From contig DQZA01000235.1 in assembly GCA_011042035.1 (NCBI GenBank), positions 1 through 7,096 on the forward strand: 7,096 bases of DNA, read 5' to 3'. Positions 6,759 through 7,096 of the stretch are shown one piece after another. The first letter of the stretch is position 1, and the number at the start of each line of letters is the position of its first letter. Both the position numbers and the translations under genes were made by a program. Source of the DNA: Desulfobacteraceae bacterium (lineage in GTDB: Bacteria > Desulfobacterota > DSM-4660 > Desulfatiglandales > Desulfatiglandaceae). The notes under the pieces are model-generated. The model had not been told where the DNA came from, did not search any database, and saw only the letters and a list, made by a program, of their open reading frames with translations.

Positions 6759-6982
6759 AATTAGAGTTGCCCTAAAGATTTATTTTATTTTGCCGACCTT
6801 GCCTGAAATAAGCGTGCGTATCTTTCCAACTCAACCCAGTGGGAGGTAATGCGCCAGAGATATAATTTTGCTACTTCTAACATAGTTACTGGAAAATGTA
6901 AAGAGATAATACTATATACTGTGTAGAAGGCGTGCTTTATCAACAACATATTGTAGCTAAGTGAATTTGGCAATAAAATAAG

Positions 6983-7012
6983 TTGACATTATTTGAATAA
7001 ACTTATTATAAA
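6983..7012 (+). promoter_or_regulatory. Near-consensus sigma70 promoter pointing out of the window
   Basis: A perfect TTGACA (6983-6988) and TATAAA (7007-7012, five of six) are separated by 18 bp in a strongly AT-rich tract. The direction is rightward, divergent from smc. It should start transcription near 7019-7022, just before an inverted-repeat cluster at 7037-7077. It is the best promoter in the window by sequence. What it drives lies mostly or wholly beyond the right edge. Confidence 0.55.
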
Positions 7013-7036
7013 TTAATTAAAATATATATACTAAAG

Positions 7037-7077
7037 CCCATAGGACGATGGGAAAAGCTTTTTCTATCCTCTCGTCC
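7037..7077 (+). repeat. Overlapping inverted repeats at the start of the outward transcript
   Basis: CCCAT (7037-7041) can pair with ATGGG (7048-7052). Alternatively GGACGA (7043-7048) can pair with TCGTCC (7072-7077), enclosing the palindrome AAAAGCTTTT (7053-7062). The first two pairings compete for the same bases. They would lie about 15-55 nt into a transcript from the upstream promoter, as in a structured leader or small RNA. They may also be the edge of a repeat or mobile element; the window ends too soon to decide. I do not recognise a known RNA family. Confidence 0.35.
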
Positions 7078-7096
7078 CACACCTGCCTGACGCAGA

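Larger units (their letters stand above)
6688..7096. other. Gene-free region upstream of smc
   Basis: This 409-bp stretch holds no convincing gene. The part next to smc (6688-6760) should carry the smc leader and promoter, but I cannot identify a clear -35/-10 pair on the minus strand there. It does hold three odd-length palindromes. About 6760-6980 is moderately to strongly AT-rich and without recognisable structure. A minus-strand frame (6973-6785, TTG start) has no ribosome binding site. The right end holds an outward promoter and inverted repeats, which are listed separately. No tRNA or rRNA was seen. Confidence 0.6.

Noticed and set aside
3362..6775. Many plus-strand frames of 60-130 codons across smc
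   Set aside because: All lie antisense to an intact smc gene, have no recognisable domains and are rich in Ser, Leu and Phe as expected from complementing coiled-coil codons.
6849..6926. A 25-codon plus-strand frame preceded by GGGAGGT
   Set aside because: The Shine-Dalgarno-like bases leave only one nucleotide before the ATG, and the peptide is unremarkable.
6785..6973. A 62-codon minus-strand frame
   Set aside because: It starts with TTG, has no ribosome binding site upstream, lies in AT-rich DNA and resembles no known protein.
1..7096. CRISPR arrays, tRNA or rRNA genes, intact insertion sequences, toxin-antitoxin or defence modules
   Set aside because: No regularly spaced repeats, cloverleaf or T-loop signals, transposase-like proteins or paired small genes were found by reading both strands.

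Overview
The window most likely comes from a Gram-negative anaerobe of the Desulfobacterota (former Deltaproteobacteria). This is inferred from the style of the proteins: the SMC head sequence around 'MGEQSPKKLRGR', a radical SAM protein with a CX4CX2C cluster, and a short lysine-rich hypothetical protein. It does not rest on any marker gene. Base composition is moderate, with a clearly AT-rich tract at the right end.

Layout. Positions 1-1446 carry two plus-strand genes: a small, very basic coiled-coil-type protein of unknown function (120-467) and a radical SAM enzyme of unassigned substrate (550-1446). A well-formed sigma70-type promoter (475-502) separates them. Positions 1467-6687 carry three minus-strand genes, read right to left: smc (6687-3094), ftsY (3025-2027) and a hotdog-fold acyl-CoA thioesterase (1889-1467). 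The two gene blocks converge, with 20 bp between the stop codons of the radical SAM and thioesterase genes and no recognisable intrinsic terminator. The last 409 bp (6688-7096) hold no convincing gene. They contain three odd-length palindromes just upstream of smc, an AT-rich tract, a near-consensus promoter pointing out of the window, and an inverted-repeat cluster.

How the genes fit together. smc followed by ftsY is a widespread bacterial arrangement. It pairs the ATPase subunit of the SMC-ScpAB condensin (chromosome compaction and segregation) with the signal recognition particle receptor (co-translational membrane targeting). The two act separately, so the linkage is an expression unit, not a pathway. 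The 68 bp between them and the matching strand fit co-transcription. The thioesterase lies 137 bp beyond ftsY, behind several small stem-loops, so it may be read through from smc-ftsY or expressed on its own. scpA and scpB are not in the window.

No CRISPR array, tRNA, rRNA, prophage, toxin-antitoxin pair or intact insertion sequence was seen, and no new multi-gene system is evident. The observations most worth following up are the palindrome cluster before smc, the outward promoter and inverted repeats at the right edge, the odd spacing of the ftsY ribosome binding site, and the structured leader of the thioesterase gene.
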